Notes: generated by a model from the letters alone, not told the origin. A stretch of 64,000 nt of DNA from Hetaerina americana (GCA_022747635.1 JAKTNV010000011.1:13833475-13897474); one strand, 5' to 3'. Numbered from the stretch's first letter, positions 10,847 through 21,660 are shown. Numbers and translations: made by a program.

Positions 10847-11473
10847 AACTTAAAATTAAACCACTTAGCTTTTCCACATAAAAAACTTTTATTTACGACC
10901 TGGGTGTCGTTATGGTATGACATCATCAGATAAAAATACAAGTCAAACCCAGCATTATACTATATATAGCTCTGGACGGAGGGGAAGAAGAGGGAGGGAG
11001 GAAAGCAAGGATTGGTTGAAGTGGGAAGAGGGGGCGAAGGAGGAGGAGGAATGGTAACATTGATAAATTAGCAGGTTGGGAGAAGGAATCAATAAATTGT
11101 TGAAAAAATATATAAAATAAACAAATATATATTGTTGAAAAAATGCATTGTTGAAAAAAATATATTGTTGGAAAAAGTTTTGCTTGGCGCTGATTAGTTG
11201 ATAGAGGAGTGGGGGAATTGTGAACGGCACTGGGTAATTAGGTGATTACGTAGCAGGCTATGAGGGGTTACTACATTGTTGAAAAGGTTTTGATTGGTGT
11301 CAGTTTAGTTGGCAGATGGGCGAGGAAAATACAATAACGGGGAACGCGAAGGGTAAAGAAATTCATTGGTCAAAACATCTCCTCCGTAATCCATGTGCAG
11401 AAATATTTCTAATTGCTCCAGCGCATCGTCCAAGTTTTTTATGTGGAAAAGCTAAGTGGTTTAATTTTAAGTT
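10847..11473. mobile_element. Short element with 42-bp perfect terminal inverted repeats
   Basis: The arms are 10847-10888 and 11432-11473, identical over 42 bases as inverted repeats (outer end AACTTAAAATTAAACCACTT). They enclose about 540 bases with no transposase. The interior has a cluster of TTGTTGAAAAAA units (11095-11170) and a second cluster near 11277. The motif GACCTGGGTGTCG followed by GACATCATCAGAT lies just inside the left arm. Perfect identity of the arms suggests recent origin or ongoing conversion. I could not find a clear target-site duplication, so the superfamily is open. Confidence 0.65.
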
Positions 11474-11845
11474 CAATATGAAGAATTTCCACCAAGTGAC
11501 GCCAGAAGCTGCTTTATTTATAAATAATACAGTTTTTGCCACCTTTCAGAGTTCACCATCGAAGACCTTATAATGGCTATTGAATACTCCTTAATGCTAC
11601 TTTCATTGTCATCTTCATGCGATAGGATATGTCCTTGAGTTTTTCATTGCCCCCAACAACTAATTTTTTTGTACCTTTAGTGAGATAGAGAGATTTTCGT
11701 CGTCATTTCGAAACTGAAATAAAATTAAAAGGTTTCGCCGTCCTCCTTATAACAATTCCATCTTACGTTCTTATTCTCTCTTATTTTTCCTTCTTAAAGA
11801 AGAGGCAAATATGTCAAAAAAAAAGAAATTGGAAGGACTGGAGAT

Positions 11846-12265
11846 ATGACTGAAAGACAGAGGACAATTCCTCAAAATTCAGTTAGGTTTACGGATGATC
11901 AATCTTCAGTTTATCAATCAGTGAAGGGGTTCCAAATGCTGCTAAGTGAATTGGACAGTCATTGCGATAGGCATGGGATGAGAATAAAACAAATGTTGTG
12001 CTGTTTTCCAAAAAGAGATAGGCATAAAGGGAAGTTAAACGCTTAAATAGGAGGGCATAAACTAGATCAGGTGGAATAGTTTAACTATCTCGGAAGTGTA
12101 TTTGACCAAAATGATCAATGTTGTGGGGAAATAAGAAGAACAATTGCGTTAGGCGGAGAAGCTTTCAAAAGATGGAGAGAGCTGATGAAAGAGACGTGAA
12201 GTTTGGCTTTTAGGGATAAGATTCGTGAAAACTTTGATATGGAACTTGATAGTGATGTGTATTTA
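11846..12265 (+). mobile_element. LINE-B reverse-transcriptase fragment with catalytic box
   Basis: This fragment lies upstream of the part seen in the other LINE-B copies. The open segment has VRFTDDQSSVYQSVKGFQ, then SELDSHCDRHGMRIK. FTDD sits where non-LTR reverse transcriptases have the F/YxDD metal-binding box. After a frame change come GKLNA, LDQVE..NYLGSVFDQN and EIRRTIALGGEAFKR..EL, the usual region between palm and thumb. It ends before the ETW segment. It is a pseudogene with stops and shifts. A minus-strand LINE-B copy starts about 15 bases further on. Confidence 0.8.
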
Positions 12266-12279
12266 TTTGTATAATATGG

Positions 12280-12645
12280 TAGTTTACGGTTTACGGTAGG
12301 TTTTAGATGGACATAAATGTAATTCACCACTATTTCTATGAGTAGATTGTGGATGAAGACAACCTTAAAATTTCTTAGCCTCGCCGCGCAGGAAACAAAC
12401 CTGACACCTCACATTACGTTAAATCCTTCTTCGATTCCGTACACTGCCTTCCGCCCTTCATTCCGTTCCACATGGCTACCCTATTCCTACTCCTTGTACG
12501 CTTGCCTAACGTCCTCCCCTCCATATCCTGCTACATAGCATTCCATCACCAATCAAAATGCTTTGAATCCATCTTTCCTGCCTCCTTTAGATTTCCCCCA
12601 ACAATCACTTCTCCTCCCCCACCACACTTCGTTTGTTAGCCGCCA
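12280..12645 (-). mobile_element. LINE-B 3' end fragment
   Basis: Minus strand. The 3' tail is antisense to ACGGTAGGTTTTAGATGGAC at about 12292, matching the ATGTCC..CCAAAAACCTACC tail seen at 22.5 and 32.9 kb. Upstream come the equivalents of MKGGRKY, RMLGK and the LTG.GML.T segment (from CATTCCATCACCAATCAAAA), and the KTN segment near 12640. It is heavily mutated. Confidence 0.7.
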
Positions 12646-13570
12646 AAAAATCATTCAAGTGTCTAATTATTGGAGTGTGATTATTAATTATTGAAGTATT
12701 TAAATATATTATTCACCCAATGCAAGAGTTTTTTTGAAGGTTTGTTGAGTACGTTTGTTGCAACATTGCTGTTACCATGGTGATGGCTTAGCATGGGAGT
12801 TAGAGCTTGAGGGAGGGGGGACATATCAAATCAATACTACGCAACCCACAAAACAGATGAACTCTGTTGCAAACAGTGTACTACAACTTTTCCCTATTAA
12901 AATGCATCCTATTAGCAACTTATCCTCATTTATTAAACCGAATACACTTTTCCAATTGCATAGAATTACGCCCGTTTGAAGTAAGGTGATCATTGCTTAA
13001 ATAAAAAATAAGCCCTATAAAAAATCGTTTGCTCAGATTATTTTCAGAATAATCATGCTGATCATAGAATACAATGGTGGTATGAATGTGTGAGCCTTAA
13101 TATAATCGTTGTGTAGAGCCATCCTCGACATTTCCTGACTGACAGCCCAAATATGTCTGAAAAAAACCACCATAAAATTAAATTCAAAACTTGGCAGTTT
13201 TTGGAAATATACGCCGTTCTCGGGCTTTGGATGTTGGGGAGGAGATTTGCTAACCCGACCGTACCTAAGCCCCCTGGGACATGGTTTCTAAAGCAAAACT
13301 TCCGAAAAAAGTCATCTGAAATAGGCGTGTGAAAAGGAATTATTTACAGTTTTTCGAGCAAGATACGATACGATCTCGTTCCTCCCCGTAAAGCAGAAAC
13401 GTGATCAAAATAAGAGGGTCTTATTCCATATTTGCATCCAAGCTCAAATTCTAATGGTTGCTTATCAATTTTTTTGTGTATTTTTCACTGAAATGAAATC
13501 ATCCCGCAAGTAAAATTTTCATTTTTGTCTTTTGAGTGTACGAACGAGGTATCCGGTGAATCATTTTTAA
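12646..13570. other. Unassigned DNA
   Basis: AT-rich with no recognised feature. The frames present are short and lack protein-like composition. Confidence 0.4.
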
Positions 13571-13920
13571 GCTCCATAACTGTTTTCATCTCTTACCCTA
13601 TTTGTTTTTTTTTCTTATTTCCCTAATCTCCTACTCCCATCTTCTCCCTCGTATTCGTACAATTGAGAGAAACTTCTTTTCTTTCTCCCTTCCCTCCAAT
13701 CCATGTCCCCTTTCCTATCCCTCTACCTCCCATTTTCCCTCTCGATTCAGTTTTTTCCCCCGCGATATTTTTCCGCCCAGTTCTTCCTCATTTCTTCTCG
13801 TCATCGTCCTATCCGTGCCCTACCACCTGTTTCCTCTCCTTCTGCTTCCACACTTCCATTCCTCCGCACCCTCCAAATACCCTCCCAAACCCCTCCTCTC
13901 CCTCTATTATAAGAACTCAG
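13571..13920. repeat. Pyrimidine-rich low-complexity tract
   Basis: C/T-rich plus strand with frequent TCCCTC and CTTCC. The 144- and 164-codon frames across it are Ser/Pro/Phe-rich composition artefacts. Confidence 0.65.
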
Positions 13921-14299
13921 GGGTCCGTCTTAAGGGTGGCTCTCCGAAAAAAATTGAAATCTTATGTGGACGCTTTCATAATATCCTCTCGCTCGTTCAT
14001 ATTATTTCCCACTCGTCGGTTACCTTCTGGCAGTAACTTCGATTCAGCACTTGCCCTCGCAGTGGTAACCATTGATGGACGCCATCCCAACAGTGGTTTC
14101 CATGCAATAAAAGGCTGTGAACTGTCACGGTTCCGACGCTATTACGTAATTTGTTAACAATGAGCGGAAAACAATGGGTTATACGGACAATTAATGTGAT
14201 GATGAGATGCGAACGTTACCATTCGATATCGTCACCTCAAGAAAATATAGCAAAATGCTGAAGATTGTATAGCTATTGCATAGCGTTTCGACTGCCGAT

Positions 14300-14487
14300 G
14301 TGGTGTTAAAAATCCTGTGAAATAGAGGGGAGAGAATGTTAGGCAAGCAAGGAAGGGGCAGGAGAAGGATAGGGATGTTGGAATGAAGGAAGGATTTATG
14401 TAGAATTGAAGACGGGTTTATTGTTTTCTCGGATGCCAGGTGGCGTTTTGTTGGTAGAGGCAAAGAAGTGTATCATTGTACCATTGA
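14300..14487 (+). mobile_element. LINE-B 3' end, upstream half, split by a mariner
   Basis: Carries AGGGGAGAGAATGTTAGGCA (GRMLGK), GATAGGGATGTTGGAATGAA (RIGMLE) and the ELK-like segment, then decays toward the tail. It ends at a TA where the mariner remnant begins. The matching tail resumes at 14984, so the mariner inserted into an existing LINE-B copy. Confidence 0.75.
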
Positions 14488-14984
14488 GCTAGGTCTGTCC
14501 AAAAAGTATCGCTAATTTTGAATTTTCGCGGGTTACATATATTTGATTTGCGATATTTTTGTGGCGTTATGTTGGTACTTATGTCTCTAACTTATGCCCA
14601 AAATTTCGGCCATTTTGAATGTTCAGTTAATTGTTAGATTTGTTCAGTTAATTATAAATCAGTTAATCTGTATCAGATTTTGTGTGAAAAACGAAATTAA
14701 GTGCGCAGACGCATTCCGAATGTTGACAGTGGCATATTGATTAGCTACCTTGAACCGAAGGTTTATCGGTGGTACAAAATGTTCTCAGAGGGCCGAGAAG
14801 ATGTGAACGACGAAGGGCGTGCCGGACACCAACAACAAACGAAAACATTAATGAACTGAAGAAGTGGAAGAAGTGTATAATATCTAATGGGGATTACTTA
14901 GAAGGGGCAAAGTAGATATTCATGAATAAATATATAACTATTGAAAAAACACAAAAGACGTGATACTTTTTGAAAAAACCTCGT
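14488..14984 (+). mobile_element. Internally deleted mariner remnant
   Basis: The ends are inverted: GGTCTGTCCAAAAAGTATCGC at 14491 faces GTGATACTTTTTGAAAAAACC ending at 14980, flanked by TA on both sides. Inside, 14690-14830 keeps an N-terminal mariner helix-turn-helix remnant (VKNEIKCADAFRMLT, then a W-K-FSEGRED-like stretch and DDEGRAG). At 14865-14915 a C-terminal piece corresponding to KCIISNGDYLEGAK remains. The entire catalytic D,D34D core is gone, so it cannot make an active transposase. It is nested in LINE-B. Confidence 0.75.
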
Positions 14985-15035
14985 ACATCCAAAACCTACC
15001 TTAACCGGAAGAATATCTAACAATAATACAATCCA
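14984..15035 (+). mobile_element. LINE-B 3' tail, downstream half
   Basis: CATCCAAAACCTACCTTAAC continues with CGGAAGAATATCTAACAATAATA, the same tail as at 22540 and 32980. It is separated from its body by the mariner at 14488. Confidence 0.75.
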
Positions 15036-15129
15036 CGTGGTTTAACTTTTTTTACACTAAAACTTGTATATTGAACATAACCTTCCATGTAGGGAAAAGA
15101 AAATAGTAGGCCATTACAATGTTTGCAGA

Positions 15130-15375
15130 GTTATGAAAAGAAAATGGTCGGACAGAATAACAAATGAAGAAATATTAACAGATGAAGTGCGAATTAATAG
15201 ATAAGACTATGGTGGTGACTCACTAGTAAAAGAGGGAAATAATTTGAACAGATTAAAACACGATAGATGACTTAATGATGAGATAATTGTAGGTAGAAAT
15301 ATAGAGGAAGGCAGAGGAATAACAACGAAATCAAAGCAATGGAAAATTTCGGTACGAGGAGCCATGATGGAATGA
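15130..15375 (+). mobile_element. Non-LTR RT C-terminal fragment, separate family
   Basis: The frame contains KRKWSDRITNEEILTDEVR, then after a stop IVGRNIEEGRGITTKSKQW. W.DR.TNEE.L is the hallmark of the post-RT region of RTE-like and related non-LTR elements. It differs from LINE-B, where the segment reads KVKWTEKKTNEEVL. It is short and broken. Confidence 0.5.
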
Positions 15376-16880
15376 TGGGGTTGGCAGGGAGCGGAATATT
15401 ATTTGGAAATCTGAAACAAAACAATAACGCCGACTGATAACCTGTAATAATGAATGTATGTAAATGTATACTTGTACACATGTCCATGAAAGTCTTCACA
15501 AAAATGTATTCCAATATCCTCTCCGCTACCTTAATACTACGTACTCACCCAATACACAGGGTTTCAAGGTGGTCATTTGAATTTTTTTGTGATTGTTTAT
15601 GATTTAAGATTAACTTAGAAAAAGGCTGTGTTCTGAAAACATAATTAGCCAAAACTAATTAGCTGTCAGATGCACGTAACTGAAAATACCGTCGATAAAA
15701 AACGCCGATGAGATACGTACTCCATTAGGACAAGCAAATAAACATTGCTCTCCATTAAAAAAAATTTAAGAAATGAGAGGAACTGGAAGTAATTTTTCTC
15801 ATGATGTCAGAATCAAGCGTTTTTTTATTATAAATTGACGAGTTAATGAACCGAATGGAACACAAATAGAGAGTTCAAGTAATTATTAATTTATTTAAGT
15901 GGACGAGTGGTTAAAATGAGAGTTTAACACGTTAAAACTCTAATAAAAATATTTAGTGTTACCGACCGTTACGTTATTTGATCATTAAAGCGCGTAAAAT
16001 AATGTTTTAAATTGGAGATGAGCGTCCCGCGTGACAAAGTGCGCAACGATGCGTGCAGAGTATTTTGCGATTGTAACAGGACGTGCGCAGGTCTGCGCAA
16101 CTTACTATACGTGCGCAGATGCGTAATTGGGAAGCATATATTATGAGCTGGAGTTAAAGTACTGCTTTTTTTCCTCTAAACTTATCGAAAAATGATTTTA
16201 ATATCACTTCCAAGTCAATTTAAATTCTACCGACCAACTCCTTCCAAAAGTGTTCAAGATTTGCTTTTTCGAATTCAAGTTGAAATGTATGTGATCTTGA
16301 TTCGAAACTTCTTCTCCTTCTTTCCTTCAAACTGTTGTTCAGGGCTTGGAATGCGTCACTAAGCGACGGTATATTTTCCGAGTAGGAAACAGTTTTGTAG
16401 AGGGAGGAGTTTGGGGGGGGGGAAGGTAAGGAAGGGTAAGGAAGGTCACCAGAGTTTATAACTGGAGCAGAACTCCCAAGTGGGGTGCGCTATTTACGAT
16501 TTCTTTTTTTTTCTTTTCTTTCTCTTTCTTGGTTTCAATACCAATAAGAATTGAAACTGAATCGGAGATAAACGACATTTGTGATTCCGCGAGGGAACAA
16601 ATGACCAACGAAATGCGACGAAGCGGAATCATCTGGAGAGATATTTTTGTTTTGTTTTTCTCTTTCCTTATAGCGTTTACCAGATCATTTTTAGGTTAAT
16701 GTACTGTAATGTGAATAAAATATTAAATTTTTGCTCTGGGGCCCCAATTTGGCCTCTTAAATCATAAATAATTAAAGTAATATAAATGATTTTTTGAAAT
16801 GACCCGATAGGTATCTTTTTTTAAGGTTTAAATTTTCCCAGGAGTAGTTATAGTGTTCGACAACGGTTAGCAACATCGTG
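15376..16880. other. Unassigned DNA with a TGCGCA cluster
   Basis: No gene is recognisable. Between about 16025 and 16135 the words GTGCGCA, CTGCGCA and GTGCGTGCAG recur five times in 110 bases of otherwise AT-rich sequence. A G-rich patch (GGGGGGGGGAAGG) lies at 16411-16440. Confidence 0.4.
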
Positions 16881-16912
16881 ACCCTTGAATATTTTCACAT
16901 TATTAGCGTTTT

Positions 16913-17251
16913 TCAATTCTTATGTAATGTTTTTTTTAGAATTTTATAATGATCATCAGAGAATGATGTTTCAGTTCTCAACGTTTTAAGGATCTCAAGT
17001 ACAGATCTAATTCCTGGGGTGTTAAACTGACATAAAAATTTTCGTTGGCGTACGCATCTGAGATAAATATCCTGGTCAGCCTTAAAGGGTTTAACTAGAT
17101 CGGTTCTAGGAAGATGTAATACAATGGGAAGTAGGGAAAAGGTTTTACTACGCTTGGAATAGCGGTTAAGGCCAGGGATGTATGGGTGAAAACGATGCTT
17201 AAGGGATTGAAAAAGACCCGGAGAGAGAAAGTCCGCCAGATTTGTTAACAC
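16913..17251 (-). CDS. Unrecognised 112-codon reading frame
   Basis: The frame runs from ATG to stop and has mixed, protein-like composition (YIPGLNRYSKRSKTFSLL, then LHLPRTDLVKPFKADQD). I do not recognise it. It lies 170 bases from the 3' end of the minus-strand LINE-A copy. Its flank at 17290-17370 shares the words CAAGACTTAAGACTTTAAGAA and AAGGTA with 59590-59630, so the region may belong to a dispersed repeat and not to a host gene. Confidence 0.2.
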   Translation of the reverse strand: MLTNLADFLSPGLFQSLKHRFHPYIPGLNRYSKRSKTFSLLPIVLHLPRTDLVKPFKADQDIYLRCVRQRKFLCQFNTPGIRSVLEILKTLRTETSFSDDHYKILKKTLHKN

Positions 17252-17424
17252 TTAATACGACAAGATAGTAAGATGTCTCGGGTATTCTGGAGGGATTAGA
17301 TGAGGACCCTCTTGATTAACGAAGAGTGAAGACGCAAGACTTAAGACTTTAAGAAAGGTACAGGACACCTGAGCTACCTTGCGACACTGATGGAATTATT
17401 ACGGCCCCGTATTATATTATTTTT

Positions 17425-17942
17425 TTATCTATTTACATAATTACCTGCCAGGTACCCCTAGGGTGTGTGGCAAGGAGTGTATAAACACCGGACTAATTTT
17501 GATCCGAAATACCTTGCACCCCTACCGCGGTCGAACAATGTTATTATGATCCCCTATCGTTCGTGGAAAAAGTTATATCTTTTCTACACTTAATTTCTCT
17601 AATGTTATTGACATGATCAATCCTAACGTAGTACACTGGAACTAATAATACATTTCCAACATCACTGCGAAAGAGACGTCCTTCCAATTTATGCAAGAGA
17701 TGAAATCTGTAATTTAACCTTCGCTCCATTGAGTGATCCCCAGCCTAGCTGCTCTAATATGTTGAATACGCTACTAAGTTTATCATAACAATGTTTTATA
17801 AATCTAGCTCCTCTACGCTGCACGCGATCCAATTCGGCAATTAATCCAACTTCGTGAGGGTCCCATATACTTGCAGCATATCCTCGTAAATGAGGCCTAA
17901 TCAGCGAAAAATGACATTTCTCTTTGACCTTTTCATCACATT
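17425..17942 (-). mobile_element. LINE-A 3' end, truncated copy
   Basis: Minus strand. The open part carries KCDEKVKEKCHFSLIRPHL, then AASIWDPHEVGLIAELDRVQ and RRGARFIKHCYDKLSSVFNI, and LNGAKVKLQI. These are the same RT thumb landmarks as the other LINE-A copies. The 3' UTR follows, with the block antisense to CCCTACCGCGGTCGAACAAT and the hairpin antisense around 17455-17475. Upstream it stops at 17942, where a plus-strand LINE-B fragment begins without a gap. Confidence 0.85.
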
Positions 17943-18165
17943 TACCGACCGAAGGATGGAAAATGATAAAAAGAGCGGAAAGAAAAACATGCGAACTGCT
18001 AGGCATGGTAAAAGGGTAGGTAAGGGTACGAGTGATGTTGGGAGAAATCGAATGGAGGCAGAAAGTTGGATGTGCAGGGCATTTTGACTGTCTATACATT
18101 GCAGAGCGAAAGAAATTTACCAGTTATCCTCTTTGTTCATCCAAAACCCACTTTAATTGATGAAA
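17943..18165 (+). mobile_element. LINE-B 3' end fragment
   Basis: The plus strand has the degraded RRMEK.K..ERKTN segment, then WRQ and a tail with CATCCAAAACCCACTTTAAT at 18138. It abuts LINE-A head to head, so one element probably inserted at the end of the other. Several frame breaks are present. Confidence 0.65.
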
Positions 18166-18439
18166 TATGAAATGATACAAAACTTCTCATTACACAATTA
18201 ATAATTAAGGACACGTATGTTGAATTACTGTTGGTCGACGTATGGCGCTAAGTAGATTCTTTTATCCCTTGGGTCAATTAACTATTCCCGCCGTATACTT
18301 GGTCCATTATGAAACTAATGCGCATGATTTTATTGTAACGCGGCTATCCATGGCAGCGCGTTAAAACCGAGTCGCAAAACGTATTGGTCTGCCCTTCCAA
18401 CGCAACTTGTCGCCAGTTTGCTCCGAGCAGTCTGATCAG

Positions 18440-18660
18440 AAAGACGTACCTCCGCGTGAAGCGTTGGCCGACCCCGGTGGAGGCGGGGTAACGTCCTCGT
18501 CTGCCATTTAATGGGTCGCGGGTTCGATTCCCGCCTGGGTGTGTTTTCCTCCACCTAGGGCTTGGGTGTTGTAAATGTGACTATTGTTATCGTTGTTAAT
18601 AGGTCGATGTAAAGGCCAAAATGTGCTGTTTTCGGACTCATACTGAATAAATAAATAAAG
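18440..18660 (+). mobile_element. tRNA-derived SINE with (AATA)n tail
   Basis: A tRNA-like head includes the B box GGTTCGATTCC at 18521 within GGGTCGCGGGTTCGATTCCC. The A-box side reads GGTGGAGGCGGGGTAACGTC. A unique body follows (CCACCTAGGGCTTGGGTGTT), then ACTGAATAAATAAATAAAG as the tail. The tRNA arms do not close into a functional cloverleaf, so I call it a SINE and not a tRNA gene. It is unrelated in body and tail to SINE-TA. Confidence 0.7.
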
Positions 18661-18699
18661 TGTGTTTTTTGACTTTGTAGCATGGAGCGATGGAGCGCC

Positions 18700-19345
18700 C
18701 AGCCACACGTCCTTCATTGTTACCAACTTCCTTTATTTCCTTCCTTCCTTTATTATCATTCCTCTTTTCTATCCCTTCTCCGGAGAAGGTATTAAAGGGG
18801 TCTTCTCCCGTGCCCCAGGTACTCAAAAAGAGCCGCCACCGTACCACTTCACTTTGCAAGAGTAGAAACTGCGTATCCTTTTTTTCACCCCTTGCAATTT
18901 TTATGATACTTCTTTTTTGTCCCTCCATCGCCACCTTGCCATGGTTTCCATTTCCTTTGACTCTGCCATATTTTGTTGCCGCGCTTTTCTTTTATTTGCC
19001 GCGCCACATTTACTTATATTCCCCGATTCCTCCCTTCGCGTGTTTATACCTTCGGTCTTTTTTTATGTATACGCCTGCTACTTATTCCATTTTTATATAT
19101 TTTTCAGCCTCTTCGCGTTCTTTTGTTTGTTTTTTCTTTTGCTGCCGCGTCCAACCGCCGCGCCGTTGCTCGCATTGGAATACAGTATTTCATTCGTATT
19201 GTATTCCTATTTCATTTGTTTTCCGAGCTCTACATTACTGCTCAGGAATATTTTTACTGTTTTTTTTTGGCTTCCGGTTATGGCTTTCCATTTTCGCTAG
19301 CGTAGCCTTTTCGCTTTTTCTTAAAAAATGTTTTTTTGCTGGCTT
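18700..19345. repeat. Pyrimidine-rich tract
   Basis: C/T-rich plus strand. Three overlapping frames of 110-222 codons run through it in different phases, all Phe/Ser/Leu-rich, which points to base composition and not to a gene. Confidence 0.6.
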
Positions 19346-19527
19346 AAGAGCTCACTAAATTTTTTTCACCCTATGTTTTTTCAGAATTTTCAATGTTTAA
19401 TTTTACGGCGGATTCATTATTAATATTTTTTTCCTTTCAGTCACGTTTTTTTGGTTTATTACAATGCTGTCTTTTGGAGGACTAGGGGGAGAGTGTTCCC
19501 CTAATTGGTTTGATCAATATTTACGAC

Positions 19528-19745
19528 CTCAAGCGTTGGACTGCTGACCAGAGGGTCCCGGGTTCGATACCCGGGCAAGGCACTCTGGTACCAGGTCTTC
19601 CTGGGAAACCATAACCGGCACAGGGAAAGGAACTGGCCCCCCTACCCTGATGTGTGAATTTTCACACGCCGTATAGGGCTTAGTACTGGGTGATCTCTAC
19701 CACCACCTACTAAACCGACCTTCGGGTTGATTACTGTGTTTATGG

Positions 19746-19748
<3 letters not shown>
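19528..19748 (+). mobile_element. SINE-TA copy with internal deletion
   Basis: The tRNA-like head contains GTTGGACTGCTGACCAGAGG and the B box GGTTCGATACC at 19561. The body reads CCATAACCGGCACAGGGAAA, CCCTACCCTGATGTGTGAAT, CGCCGTATAGGGCTTAGTAC and ACCTTCGGGTTGATTACTGT, and passes straight into (TA)n. Compared with the copy at 54366, about 38 bases between ACTCTGG and TACCAGG are missing. It is non-coding, and polymerase III transcription is expected for the family. Confidence 0.85.

Positions 19749-19801
<53 letters not shown>
19746..19801. repeat. (TA)n tract, SINE-TA tail
   Basis: About 28 uninterrupted TA units directly continue the SINE at 19528. Confidence 0.95.
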
Positions 19802-19804
<3 letters not shown>

Positions 19805-20072
19805 GATGATTTCGTCGACATAACGCGGAAGTGTTGAATAATAAATTGGACAGCAACAAACAATAAAGGCACACATAAAAAGATCACTCACTCGTTATTT
19901 CTTGATCATTTCGACGGAATTCAGACTAGATTCTGACTAGTCTGAGAAGTAATGACTTACTTCTATATCTTCCGATGAAGACGGAGCAGAAATCAGATTC
20001 ACGGATCATTCAGAAGTGATCAAGAAATAGCGAGTGAGTGATCTTTTTATGTGTCTATATTGTTTGTTGCTG

Positions 20073-20079
<7 letters not shown>
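19805..20079. mobile_element. Penelope-like inverted unit (family P1)
   Basis: Arms of about 64 bases at 19846-19909 and 20014-20077 face each other (outer end TTGGACAGCAACAAACAAT, then ATAAAAAGATCACTCACTCG and TATTTCTTGATCA). The inner part has TTTCGACGGAATTC at 19909 and CCGATGAAGACGGAG at 19972, which are degraded halves of the hammerhead-like motif described at 57.4 kb. (TA)n tracts flank both sides. The leading ATGATTTCGTCGACATAAC recurs at 57480 in inverted form. No GIY-YIG or RT coding is present. Confidence 0.6.

Positions 20080-20149
<70 letters not shown>
20078..20149. repeat. (TA)n microsatellite
   Basis: Pure TA for about 70 bases, directly after the inverted unit. Confidence 0.95.
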
Positions 20150-20156
<7 letters not shown>

Positions 20157-20196
20157 TTATGTATAATTAATGCTCATGTGAAAGTCTTATGAATGT

Positions 20197-20437
20197 GGAT
20201 AATAATGTATACCAAGAAAGCACTAGCGAACAAGAACAAAAATACAGAAACACACAAAAAAAGGGACTAGCACGTATTCCGAATATACGGTTGCGCTGCC
20301 CCCTTTCTCAAGGGAGAGAAGGAACTGAGAAGAGACCATGTGTTCTCAGTTCCATTCTCACCCTTGAGAAAATTTCGAATTCAAGTGAGTTTCTTTCTTG
20401 TGTGTTTCAATGTTTTTGTTCCTGTTCGTTAGGCTAT
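20197..20437. repeat. Inverted repeat with arms of about 88 bp between (TA)n tracts
   Basis: CTAGCGAACAAGAACAAAAA at about 20222 faces TTTTTGTTCCTGTTCGTTAG ending near 20433. AAACACACAA, CTCAAGGG and GGAACTGAG continue the pairing inward to a short loop near 20333. The match is imperfect (roughly three quarters). Its position between (TA)n tracts matches the Penelope-like units. The 118-codon plus-strand frame crossing it runs into the TA tract and is not a gene. Confidence 0.6.
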
Positions 20438-20439
20438 CT

Positions 20440-20455
20440 TGGTACACACACACAC

Positions 20456-20524
<69 letters not shown>
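20440..20524. repeat. (CA)n, (CATA)n and (TA)n compound microsatellite
   Basis: ACACACACACATACATACATA passes into about 28 TA units. Confidence 0.95.
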
Positions 20525-20525
<1 letters not shown>

Positions 20526-20599
20526 CACGTTATTTTCTCGTATAGCGTATGTGAACACCTCGTAAAATATGTTATTGAAGTTTTGGAGCAGAATCATTT

Positions 20600-21660
20600 G
20601 AGAAAAACGCTTATTTAGACAAGTCTTGGATATTTCCTTTGCCGTAGTTTAATTTTATCAAGTGAAAGGGGGCTTAAGTGTGAGAATTATGAGGAAGTGT
20701 AGATTGCTTATAAATGAATGCGCAAATTGAGGCAGAGACAAAGAAATTACTTGAGGATTGCTAAATAAAGTGAGGGATTAGTGTAAGTGAGATCCATAAT
20801 CCATAATTGACATTCTATTTTCATTCTCCCAACCACGAAAGAGAACTATCTGAAGTGTACGTATATGTAACCAATTCATTTCGTCCGGTTAATTCAATAC
20901 TCTCTTCATGATTGCGCTGATCGTATATTTGGACATTATACGGAAATTAAAATCAACGATCACATTTGAGAGGATTTCCCATCCCATAAGGGAAAAGTGA
21001 CAATATTCCTGAAACAAGGAAGAAACGACCCACAAAGGATTTAAAACCCTATTAAGGTGATCTCATAGTTATTTAAGACCCTTTTTGAGTGTCTCCGCGG
21101 TTTGCCCAGCCGTGGATCACCATAAAAGTACTAAGCCGCCTTTAACCCTTAAAGGGAAACTATATCCTCATAAATTTTATTTTAGGTTATTAAGCGTGTC
21201 AGTTCTGTCTCCTTCATCCACTCTTGTCCACTCCCTACTTTCTCTCCCTTTCTCTTTTACCCTTACGCGATAGAAAGACCCCTTAGGTTTATTTCGCAAT
21301 TTATTTTCGACCTTTTATATACCTTCGTCTTTCGCCAGTCCTGTCACCTCCTTATTCTCCCCCTTCACCGCAAATCCTCCTCCGCCCGCGCAAAAGACTT
21401 ATGTTTTATTTCTTCCTCTTTAGTACTTCATTGTCCTACTTCATTTTTTTTACTCTTGTTTCCATGGCTTTGAGTTCGTCAACTTCTTTTTCCCTTCAAC
21501 AGTTTAATTTTGGGTCCTCCCCTTTCTCTCATTAGTTGTCGTGGAGATGCTTTCTTTTTGACGTAAGCGATACTTAGATTTCGGTTCTTCTGTAATTGAA
21601 GGCATATGACTTTTTCGGAGTATCAAAAACTCCCTTTTCCTTGATAAGTGGTCTAATTAT
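20600..21660. other. Unassigned DNA
   Basis: No gene, RNA or repeat recognised. The section 21180-21560 is moderately C/T-rich. Confidence 0.4.

Noticed and set aside
18490..18540. tRNA gene
   Set aside because: Good B box but no closing acceptor stem; a SINE body and (AATA)n tail follow.
18690..19358. 222-codon open frame
   Set aside because: Three phases are open across the same C/T-rich tract, which indicates base composition.
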